Positions 17,688 to 24,953 of a stretch of 64,000 nt of DNA are shown piece by piece. The stretch is taken from assembly GCF_012726235.1 (NCBI RefSeq), contig NZ_JAASAH010000003.1, positions 1-64,000 on the forward strand. The letters run 5' to 3'. Positions within the stretch are counted from its first letter, which is position 1. Every line of letters starts with the position of its first letter. The stretch comes from Streptomyces sp. HNM0574. Lineage in GTDB: Bacteria > Actinomycetota > Actinomycetes > Streptomycetales > Streptomycetaceae. The translations under genes and the position numbers were made by a program. The notes under the pieces are model-generated. The model was not told where the DNA came from, did no database searches, and was given only the letters and a program-made list of their open reading frames with translations.

Positions 17688-18676
17688 CTACTCCGCCACG
17701 GCCACCGCGTGCTCCAGCCGTTCACCGGACGCCCAGCGCCTCAGCTGATCGCGCAGCAGCCGCCGCGCACGCGGCAGGAACGCCGACGACGGCCCCCCAC
17801 GTGCGGGGTGAGCAGCACCCCGGGCGCGGACCACAACGGGTGCCCCTCCGGCAGGGGTTCGGGCTCCGTCACGTCCAGCGCGGCCCGCAGCCGGCCGGTG
17901 CCCACCTCCGCCAACAGCGCCCCGGTGTCCACCACTCCGCCCCGCGCGACGTTCACCAGCAGCGCTCCGTCCTTCATCCGGGACAGAAAGTCTCCTCCTG
18001 CCAGCCCCCTGGTGTCCTCCGTCAGCGGGGTGCACAGCAGCACCACATCAGCGCGCGGAAGCAGTCCGGGGAGGCTCGGGAGCGCGTGCACGGGGCCGCG
18101 CGGTGTCTCACGCGCACCGCGTGCGACCCGCAGCACCTCGGCCACCTCGAACGGCCACAGCCGCTCCTCGACCGCGGCGCCGATGCTGCCGTAGCCGACG
18201 ATCAGCACCGTCTTGTCCGCCAGCGACGCGTACGTCCCCGGACGCCACTCCCCCGCGTCCTGGGCCCGTACGAACGCGGGGAGTTCGCGGAGCGAGGCGA
18301 GGGTGAGGAGCAGTGCGAGCTCGGCCGTGCTGGTGTCGTGCACGCCGCGGGCGTTGCACAGCACCGTGCCCCGCGGCAACTGCCCGATGGCGGGCGCGAC
18401 ATGGTCGATGCCCGCGGTGAGCGTCTGCACCACCCGCACCCCGGTCATCCGCGGCAGCGGCCGCGTGGCCACGCCGGGCGCCTTCATGTACGGGACGACG
18501 TAGAAGGCGCAGTCGGCCGGGTCGGCGGGGAACTCCTCCTCGCCGTCCCAGAACCGGTAGGTGAGGCCCTCCGGCAGTCCCTCGATCTCGCCGGGCGGGT
18601 AGGGCAGCCAGACGTCCGAGGCCGGGGCGCCGGGGACGGGGGCCGGGGGATTGCCGGGGGTCTGTGCGGAAGCCAT
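17688..18676 (-). pseudogene. D-isomer 2-hydroxyacid dehydrogenase, frameshifted near the C-terminus
   Basis: NAD(P)-dependent 2-hydroxyacid dehydrogenase family. The Rossmann motif is VGYGSIGAAVEERLW; the catalytic Arg lies in NVARGGVVD, the Glu in DVTEPEP and the His in TPHVGG. Directly after TPHVGG the frame runs into GRRRRSCRVRGG and stops at 17741. In the next frame the expected tail continues (PSSAFLPRARRLL ... DQLRRWASGERLEHAV) to a stop at 17688. One base is missing from a six-base C run (17793-17798 on the plus strand). Restoring it gives about 329 residues, the normal length. All catalytic residues precede the break, so the truncated product could still fold, or this may be a sequencing error. 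The start is ATG 18676. Confidence 0.8.
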
Positions 18677-18802
18677 GGGCGCAGGATAGGAGCGCGGCGG
18701 CCGCGCCCGCGCACCGCCCGCACCGGAACGCCGCCCGGAGGCTGTGCGCGAGGCACCCGGACGGCCAGCTAGTTTGGGGGCGTCAGGAGGGAGCTCGTAC
18801 AG

Positions 18803-19825
18803 GTGGAGCGCAGGACGATCGGGGCGGCGGCGCTCGGGGTGGGCGCCGTGGGCCTGGGCTGTATGCCGATGAGCTGGGCGTACTCCACGTCGGAACAGAA
18901 CGGCGAGGAGTCGCTGCGGACGGTGCACGCGGCACTGGACGCGGGCATGTCCCTGCTGGACACGGCCGACATGTACGGGCCCTTCACCAACGAGCTGCTG
19001 CTGGGGCGGGTGTTGCGGGAGCGGCGCGCGGACGCCTTCGTCTCCACCAAGTGCGGGCTGCTCGTCGGCGAGAACCACATCGTCGCCAACGGCCGCCCCG
19101 GGTACGTGAAGCGGGCCTGCGACGCCTCGCTGCGGCGCCTCCAGACCGACGTGATCGACCTGTACCAACTGCACCGCCCCGACCCGGAGATACCCGTGGA
19201 GGAGACCTGGGGCGCCATGGCCGAACTGGTGTCCGCGGGCAAGGTCCGCTCCCTCGGCTACTGCGCCGTCGGCGCGCGGGCCGACCGGCGGGGGCGCACG
19301 GGGGAACGCGGGCGCACGCCCGGGGTGCACGACCGTACGGTCGGCCAACTCCGGCGCATCCAGCAGGTGTTCCCCGTCAGCAGCGTGCAGGCCGAGCTGT
19401 CCGTGTGGTCCCGGGAGGCGCTGGAGACGCTGCTGCCCTGGTGCATGACCCGCGGCATCGGCTTCCTCGCCGCGATGCCGCTGGGCAACGGCTACCTCAG
19501 CGGCACCCTGACCACCGGCGGCGGCTTCGAGCCCGACGACGTACGCGCCCGGCACCCGCGCTTCACCGGCGAGATGATGGCCGCCAACCAGCCCGTCGTC
19601 GCGGGGCTGCGCCGCGTCGCGCGGCGGCACCGGGGCGTGGGGGCGACGCCGGCGCAGGTGGCGCTGGCCTGGCTGCTGGCCAAGGGGCCGCACGTGGTGC
19701 CGGTGCCGGGTACGAAGAAGGCGCGCTGGGCGGCGGAGAACGCGGCGGCCGCGTCGCTCGCCCTCACCCCGCAGGACCTCGCCGAGATCGACGCGCTTCC
19801 GGAGGCGCAGGGGTCCTGGGACTAG
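18803..19825 (+). CDS. Aldo/keto reductase
   Basis: A 340-residue NADP(H)-dependent TIM-barrel oxidoreductase. The catalytic tetrad is visible: Asp and Tyr in LLDTADMYG, Lys in VSTKCG and His in LYQLHRPDP. Near the C-terminus the cofactor-binding VPVPGTKKARWAAENAAAA is present. This subgroup (YwrO/AKR13-like) reduces assorted aldehydes and ketones, and the physiological substrate is unknown. A linker of about 20 residues rich in Arg and Gly (GARADRRGRTGERGRTPG) is an odd insertion after VRSLGYCAV. It is divergent from the dehydrogenase. The start is GTG 18803, with AGGAGG 12 nt upstream. Confidence 0.9.
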   Translation: MERRTIGAAALGVGAVGLGCMPMSWAYSTSEQNGEESLRTVHAALDAGMSLLDTADMYGPFTNELLLGRVLRERRADAFVSTKCGLLVGENHIVANGRPGYVKRACDASLRRLQTDVIDLYQLHRPDPEIPVEETWGAMAELVSAGKVRSLGYCAVGARADRRGRTGERGRTPGVHDRTVGQLRRIQQVFPVSSVQAELSVWSREALETLLPWCMTRGIGFLAAMPLGNGYLSGTLTTGGGFEPDDVRARHPRFTGEMMAANQPVVAGLRRVARRHRGVGATPAQVALAWLLAKGPHVVPVPGTKKARWAAENAAAASLALTPQDLAEIDALPEAQGSWD

Positions 19826-19839
19826 CTTCCGGGGCCGCG

Positions 19840-20112
19840 CCACTTCTCCGGGTGCGGCGCCGTCGGGCTTTTCGCGCAGTTCCCCGCGCCCCCTTTCGCG
19901 GGCCCGCCCCGGTCCTTCGGGTGCGGCGCCGTCGTGGCCCGGGTTTTCGCGCAGTTCCCCGCGCCCCTTTTTCGCGGGCTCACCCCGCTTGGGAGGTCTG
20001 CGCCTAAGGCGCAGGGCTGGCAAGCGCAGCGCGGTCACCCCCGCGCGGGGTGCCCCATGCCGTCACCGGGCCACCCCATCACCGCGGCAAGCGCCGTTCC
20101 CCGCGCCCCCGA
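19840..20112. repeat. Mosaic intergenic repeat, cluster 2 (three core copies)
   Basis: Core copies lie at 19871-19892, 19946-19967 and 20088-20109 (the last is the ccgttcccc variant). Between the second and third lies a full copy of a hairpin module, cgcttgggaggtctgcgcc ... ggcgcagggctggcaagcgc (about 19986-20030), and then a block running from ggggtgcc through gccaccccatcac. The same pieces recur in the other four clusters in different combinations. This cluster lies between two plus-strand genes. Confidence 0.8.
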
Positions 20113-20170
20113 GAGGGCGCTGTGGTGTGCTGGGGGCTCGGAGGACGGCGGATGTCGGGAGGGATGGATC

Positions 20171-21343
20171 GTGCGAGGCCGTACGCAACTTCGGGGCGCC
20201 GCTGCGGCGTTGGCCGCGCTCGCGCTCGTCGCGGGCTGCTCCTCGGACGGAGGCGGCGGCGATCCCCCGCGCCCCTCGGCCGAGAGCTCGAAGCCGGAGA
20301 CGTCACCCGGGAAGGAGCCGGCCGGGAAGCCGCCGCCCGCGAAGGGCGAGGTCTCGGTGGAGCGCACCGTGGCCACGGGGCTGAAGGCGCCCTGGGGCCT
20401 GGCCCCGCTCCCCGGCGGCGACCTGCTCGTCTCGTACCGCGACGAGGGCACGATCGTGCACGTCGACGGCGGGGGCGGGAAGAAGACCGAGCTGGGCCGG
20501 GTGCCGGGCACGGCCCCGGCGGGCGAGGGCGGCCTGCTCGGCATCGCCGTCCCGCCCGGCGAGGGCGACGACGGCGCGGGCGAGGTGTACGCGTACCTGA
20601 CGACGGCCTCCGACAACCGCATCGTGCGGATGGTCTTCGACCTGGCGAAGGACGAGGGCAGCAGGCTCGGCGCCCCCGACACCGTCTTCAAGGGCATCCC
20701 GAAGGGCACCGTGCACAACGGCGGCCGGATCGCCTTCGGCCCGGACGGGATGCTGTACGCGGGCACCGGCGAGTCCGGGGACGGCGAGCTCGCGCAGGAC
20801 GAGGACTCCCCCGCGGGCAAGATCCTCCGGATGACCCCGGACGGCGAGCCGCCCGCGAAGGGCAACCCGGACCCGGACTCGCCCGTCCTCTCCCTCGGCC
20901 ACCGCAATGTGCAGGGCCTGGACTGGGACGCCGACGGCAGGCTCTGGGCCTCGGAGTTCGGCCAGGACACCTGGGACGAGCTCAACCGCATCCGCCCGGG
21001 ACGCAACTACGGCTGGCCCGAGGCGGAGGGCAAGGAGGGCGGCTCCGGCTTCACCGACCCGGTCGAGCAGTGGAAGCCCGCCGACGCCTCACCCAGCGGA
21101 CTGGCCGTCGCCGCCGGCTCGGTGTGGATGGCCGGCCTGCGCGGCGAGCGCCTGTGGCGGATCCCGCTGGACGGGACGGGGCCGGTGGCCGGGCCGCAGT
21201 CCTTCCTGGAGGGGAAGTACGGGCGGCTGCGGACGGTCGTCCCGGCGGGCAAGGACAGGTTGTGGCTGGTCACGAGCGAGACCGATACGCGGGGCACGCC
21301 CGGGAAGGGCGACGACCGTATCCTGGAGCTGAAGGTGAGCTGA
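20171..21343 (+). CDS. PQQ-type glucose/sorbosone dehydrogenase-like lipoprotein
   Basis: A 390-residue secreted lipoprotein. The signal peptide ends in the lipobox LVAGC (Cys at about 20), followed by a disordered Ser/Pro/Lys linker. A six-bladed beta-propeller of the GSDH family then runs from about 60 (VATGLKAPWGLAPLPGGDLL), with GEGGLLGIAVPP, NGGRIAFGPDGMLYAGTG, GHRNVQGLDWD and EFGQDTWDELNRIRPGRNYG. The His-Arg-Asn turn and the paired Asp/Asn residues are typical of the family. The likely role is oxidation of sugars outside the membrane, but cofactor and substrate are unproven. The frame is open upstream; GTG 20171 is preferred because GGGAGG lies 8 nt before it and the signal peptide follows directly. 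Confidence 0.9.
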   Translation: MRGRTQLRGAAAALAALALVAGCSSDGGGGDPPRPSAESSKPETSPGKEPAGKPPPAKGEVSVERTVATGLKAPWGLAPLPGGDLLVSYRDEGTIVHVDGGGGKKTELGRVPGTAPAGEGGLLGIAVPPGEGDDGAGEVYAYLTTASDNRIVRMVFDLAKDEGSRLGAPDTVFKGIPKGTVHNGGRIAFGPDGMLYAGTGESGDGELAQDEDSPAGKILRMTPDGEPPAKGNPDPDSPVLSLGHRNVQGLDWDADGRLWASEFGQDTWDELNRIRPGRNYGWPEAEGKEGGSGFTDPVEQWKPADASPSGLAVAAGSVWMAGLRGERLWRIPLDGTGPVAGPQSFLEGKYGRLRTVVPAGKDRLWLVTSETDTRGTPGKGDDRILELKVS

Positions 21344-21401
21344 CCCCGGCGGAGCGCCGGCGGGCTCGGCTCACACGCCGTGACCCGTGTCTGGGGGGCC
21401 G

Positions 21402-21629
21402 ATGTTCAACCTGGCCGAGGAGCTCTTCGCGCCCGCCCGCAAGCACACCGAGGACGAGCGGCAGCGGCTGGACCACACCCGCGTCGAAGAGGGCAGCAAC
21501 GATCCGGGCTGCGGCCCGGTCGACCTGGAGTCGGGCCAGGTCGTGATCCGGCTCCCCGCACAGCCGGGCCCGGCCCGCGCCCGGGAGCCGGAGCCGTCCG
21601 ACGCCCCCGGTGACGAGTCCGCGGCCTGA
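21402..21629 (+). CDS. Small acidic DUF6191-type protein
   Basis: A 75-residue soluble protein beginning MFNLAEELFAPARKHTEDE, with the family feature GPVDLESGQVVIRLP in the middle and a Pro/Glu/Ala tail. From memory it matches the short DUF6191 family of Streptomyces, whose function is unknown. ATG 21402 follows TGGGGGGCCG; the frame opens at a GTG 15 nt earlier that lacks a ribosome-binding site. It begins 58 bp after the sugar dehydrogenase, probably on the same transcript, and a strong terminator follows 24 bp after its stop. Confidence 0.75.
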   Translation: MFNLAEELFAPARKHTEDERQRLDHTRVEEGSNDPGCGPVDLESGQVVIRLPAQPGPARAREPEPSDAPGDESAA

Positions 21630-21653
21630 GCCGGAGGACGCCGGAAACGACGA

Positions 21654-21705
21654 AGACGGAGAGGGGCCTGCCGCCTGCCGCACGGCGGGCCGCCCCTCTC
21701 CGTCT
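21654..21705. terminator. Strong bidirectional terminator
   Basis: A 14-bp perfect stem, AGACGGAGAGGGGC (21654-21667) paired with 21692-21705, closes a 24-nt loop that has its own GCCGCC/GGCGGG pairing. It lies between the DUF6191 gene and the convergent membrane protein gene. Confidence 0.85.
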
Positions 21706-21740
21706 CCCGTGACCGCTGCCTGGGGGTAGGAACAGCGGGG

Positions 21741-22346
21741 TCAGGACGCGCCGGGGATTTCCGGCTGCGGCGCCAGAATGTCGAAGTACATGCCACCGGC
21801 GACGACCAGGCCGACGAGGCCCAGCAGCACGCCGCCCAGCGCGACGGCCTTGACCCACGAACCGGTCCCGGCGCGCTTCGCGACGACGGCGAGGAGCAGC
21901 CCGCCGAGCAGCACGGCGAGCAGCGCGAAGATCCCGTTGACCAGGGCCGCCGCGTGCCAGGGGGCGCCGAACAGGGAGTTCATCTGGTCCCCGGCGCCGC
22001 CTCCGCCGCCCATCTGCTGCGCCTGGGACTCCAACTGCCCCATGAGCTGCTTGCGTTCGCGGAGCATCTCGCCGAGCGAGTTGCCGGTGAGGGAGACCAC
22101 GCCGAGCCCGGCGCTGACGACCGCGACGGCACCGGCGCCGAAGCCGCTCCGCCCCTCGTCCGCGGCGGGCAGCTCCTCGTACCCGGCCTCCTCGGCCACC
22201 CCGTCGCCCTCCTCGGGGGACTCCGTGGCGGCGGGGACGCGTGCGGTCCCCTCGTCCGTCTCCTCGGTGCTCTCGGACCGGCCCTCCGGTGTCGGCTTGT
22301 CGGCCTCTGCGGCCTTCTCGTTCTTCGTGCTGGTCTCGGTAGCCAT
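21741..22346 (-). CDS. Conserved membrane protein of unknown function
   Basis: 201 residues. The first 75 are charged and disordered, rich in Glu, Thr and Ala (MATETSTKNEKAAEADK). Three hydrophobic segments follow, at about 75-95 (GAGAVAVVSAGLGVVSLTG), 130-155 (AALVNGIFALLAVLLGGLLL) and 165-190 (ALGGVLLGLVGLVVAGGMYF). Between the first two is a helical stretch MLRERKQLMGQLESQAQQM that could be a short coiled coil. I do not recognise a functional family. It is convergent with the preceding operon and lies 88 bp beyond the stop of the MMPL gene, on the same strand. Confidence 0.8.
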   Translation of the reverse strand: MATETSTKNEKAAEADKPTPEGRSESTEETDEGTARVPAATESPEEGDGVAEEAGYEELPAADEGRSGFGAGAVAVVSAGLGVVSLTGNSLGEMLRERKQLMGQLESQAQQMGGGGGAGDQMNSLFGAPWHAAALVNGIFALLAVLLGGLLLAVVAKRAGTGSWVKAVALGGVLLGLVGLVVAGGMYFDILAPQPEIPGAS

Positions 22347-22434
22347 GCCCGCACCGTAAGGAACGATTCTGAGAGCCGGATGAGAGTACGGGCCGGGCCC
22401 GTACGCGGTGCGCGGTCGCGCTCCCGCGCGGGCG

Positions 22435-24774
22435 TCAGCCGCGTCGCCCGGCGAGCGGCTCCGTGCCGGGCCCGGGCTCCCCCTCGCCCCCGCTCCGGGG
22501 CCCGGGCAGCACCGGCTCGGCGGGGGCCGGTACGGGTGCGGGCCCGGGCGTGTCACCGTCCCCGGCGTGCTCCCCGGGTTCGATGGTGATGCGGGGCAGG
22601 CAGCGGTCGAGCCACCGCGGGAGCCACCAGTTGGCGCCGCCGAGCATGTGCATCAGCGCCGGGACGAGCAGGGTGCGCAGGACGAAGGCGTCCAGGGCGA
22701 CGGCGACGGCGAGGCCGATGCCGAACATCGCGATGATCCGGTCGCCGCTGAGCACGAAGGCGCCGAACACGGCGATCATGATGACGGCCGCCGAGTTGAT
22801 GACCCGCCCCGTCTCGGCCAGCCCGACCCGTACCGCTCTGCGGTTGTCGCCGGTGCGCTGCCACTCCTCGTACATCCGGCTGACCATGAACACCTGGTAG
22901 TCCATGGAGAGTCCGAACAGGACGGACACCATGATCACGGGCAGGAAGGGTTCGATCGGCCCGGGTCCGCCGAGGCCCAGCAGCTCGCTTCCCCAGCCCC
23001 ACTGGAAGACGGCGACGACGACGCCGGAGGCGGCCGCGACGGCGAGGATGTTCATCACCGCGGCCTTGAGCGGGATGCCGATGCTGCGGAACGCGAGGAG
23101 CAGCAGCGCGCAGCCGAGGGCCACGATCACGCCGGTGAACATCGGGAGCTTGCCGAGGATGACGGAGGCGAAGTCGTCCTGCCCGGCCGTGACCCCGCCG
23201 ACGTGCACCGTCAGCGGGCTGTCCGCGGAGACCTCGGGCAGCTCCTGCTCGCGCAGCCGGTCCACGAGCTGCGAGGTCCGCTCGTCCTGCGGCGCGCTGT
23301 CGGGGACGACGGTGATGACGCCGACGCTGCCGGACCCGTTCAGCTCGGGGCCCGAGACCTCGGCGACGCCCTCGGTGCCGCGCAGCCGTTCGGGCAGTTC
23401 CTCGAAGGCCAGCTTGGCGGCCGCGCCGTCGATCTCGCCGACGAGGGTGAGCGGCCCGTTCGTGCCGGGCCCGAAGCCCTCGGCCATCAGGTCGTACGCC
23501 TGCCGGGTCGTGGCGGTGCCGGGGCCGCTGCCCTGGTCGGAGCTGCCGAGGTGGAGCGCGAAGACGGGCAGCGCGAGGACGGCCATGAAGACGGCCGCGA
23601 GCCCGGCGAGCAGCTTCGGGTGCCGTTCGACGAAGGCCGACCAGCGCGCCACGGGCCCGCCCCGCCGCGTCCGCTTCCCGGCCTCCGCCTCGCTCTCGTC
23701 CGGCCCGGCCGGGTCAGGGCCGTGCTCGGCCAGGGCGCGGCGTTCGCGGCGGCTGAGGACACGGTGGCCGATGACGCCGAGCAGTGCGGGCAGCAGCGTG
23801 ACGGAGGCCAGGACGGTCAGGACGACGGTGAGCGAGGCGGCCAGCGCGACCCCGTTGAGGAAGGTCAGCCGCAGCACGAGCATCCCGAGCAGCGCGATGC
23901 ACACCGTCACCCCGGCGAAGACGACCGCGCGTCCGGCCGAGGACATGGCGCGCTGCGCCGCCTCGGGTACGGACATGCCCTGCTTCAGGCCCTTGCGGTG
24001 CCGGGTGACGATGAACAGCGCGTAGTCGATGCCGACGCCGAGGCCGATCAGGGTGCCGAGCATGGGCGCGAAGTCGGCGACGGTCATGGCGTGGCTGAGC
24101 AGCCCGGTGGCGAGCGCGGCGGTGCCGACGCTCAGCACGGCCGTGACCAGCGGCAGCAGCATCGCCGCGAGCGAGCCGAAGGCGAGCAGCAGGACGACGG
24201 CGGCCACCGCGATCCCGACGGCCTCGGCGAGGTGCCCGCTGATCCCCTCCGTCAGCGCCACCGCCGTCCCGCCCATCTCGACGCGGAGGTCCCGGCCGTC
24301 GTCCCCGGCGGCGTGCGCGGTGTCGACGACGCGCTGGACCTGGCTCTCGTCGAGCTCGTCCGCGGGCGCGTCGAAGGACACGGTGGCGTACGCGGTACGC
24401 CCGTCCTCGCTGATCCGCTCCTGGCTCTCGGGGCCGGGCTGGTACGGGCCGCGTACGTCGGCGACGCCGGGCAGCCCGGCGATGTCGTCGAGCGTGGCCG
24501 TCATCCGGTCCCGCACTGCCGCGTCCCGGACGCCGTCCCCGGGGCCGTCCTCGCCGGTGTGCCAGACGAGGGTGTCGCCGTCGCCCGCGCGGTCCGGGAA
24601 CGCCTCGGTGAGCAGCTGCGCCGCACGCCCCGACTCGGTGCCGGGCACGTCGTAGTCGTTGGAGTACGCGGACCCCGCGAGGGCCGTGCCCACGCCGGCC
24701 GCGGCGAGCAGCGCCAGCCACAGCGAGACGACGAGGAGGCGGCGCCGCATGCACCAGCGGGTCAGGGCGGTCAT
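22435..24774 (-). CDS. MMPL-family RND transporter
   Basis: 779 residues with two repeats of the RND fold. Each repeat has one N-terminal helix, a periplasm-side domain of about 150 residues and five further helices. Characteristic are GLGVGIDYALFIVTRHR in the first repeat and LFGLSMDYQVFMVSRMYEEW in the second, each with the conserved Asp-Tyr of proton-driven MMPL proteins. The likely role is proton-coupled export of lipids or hydrophobic compounds. The C-terminal 45 residues are Pro/Gly/Glu-rich and cytosolic. The start is ATG 24774 (MTALTRWCMRRR). The same frame runs on through the upstream phospholipase region, but that part is a shadow. It lies 179 bp downstream of the phospholipase C gene and may share its transcript. 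Confidence 0.92.
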   Translation of the reverse strand: MTALTRWCMRRRLLVVSLWLALLAAAGVGTALAGSAYSNDYDVPGTESGRAAQLLTEAFPDRAGDGDTLVWHTGEDGPGDGVRDAAVRDRMTATLDDIAGLPGVADVRGPYQPGPESQERISEDGRTAYATVSFDAPADELDESQVQRVVDTAHAAGDDGRDLRVEMGGTAVALTEGISGHLAEAVGIAVAAVVLLLAFGSLAAMLLPLVTAVLSVGTAALATGLLSHAMTVADFAPMLGTLIGLGVGIDYALFIVTRHRKGLKQGMSVPEAAQRAMSSAGRAVVFAGVTVCIALLGMLVLRLTFLNGVALAASLTVVLTVLASVTLLPALLGVIGHRVLSRRERRALAEHGPDPAGPDESEAEAGKRTRRGGPVARWSAFVERHPKLLAGLAAVFMAVLALPVFALHLGSSDQGSGPGTATTRQAYDLMAEGFGPGTNGPLTLVGEIDGAAAKLAFEELPERLRGTEGVAEVSGPELNGSGSVGVITVVPDSAPQDERTSQLVDRLREQELPEVSADSPLTVHVGGVTAGQDDFASVILGKLPMFTGVIVALGCALLLLAFRSIGIPLKAAVMNILAVAAASGVVVAVFQWGWGSELLGLGGPGPIEPFLPVIMVSVLFGLSMDYQVFMVSRMYEEWQRTGDNRRAVRVGLAETGRVINSAAVIMIAVFGAFVLSGDRIIAMFGIGLAVAVALDAFVLRTLLVPALMHMLGGANWWLPRWLDRCLPRITIEPGEHAGDGDTPGPAPVPAPAEPVLPGPRSGGEGEPGPGTEPLAGRRG

Positions 24775-24953
24775 GTGCTCGGTGACCTCTTCACGGGTCG
24801 GTGCGTCGAGCCGTCCGGGGTGGGCCGGTGCTGCCGAGCGCGAGCGGAAGGGAGCGTTCCGGGGCAGCTTTGCACCCGCGGAAGATCCTTTGTCCCCTTT
24901 GTGGGGATAGCCACAGGGCCGCCCGCGCGGGAACCCGCCCCGCCCCGGACCCC

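Noticed and set aside
22386..22404. Palindrome GTACGGGCC-G-GGCCCGTAC just past the MMPL gene as a terminator.
   Set aside because: The loop would be a single base, so a stable hairpin needs several pairs to open. It may still contribute to termination, but the call is too weak.
24880..24910. Short TCCCC-ACAAA-GGGGA hairpin between the phospholipase and MMPL genes as a terminator.
   Set aside because: The stem is only 5 bp with no tail, so it is not strong enough to split the two genes. They may be cotranscribed.
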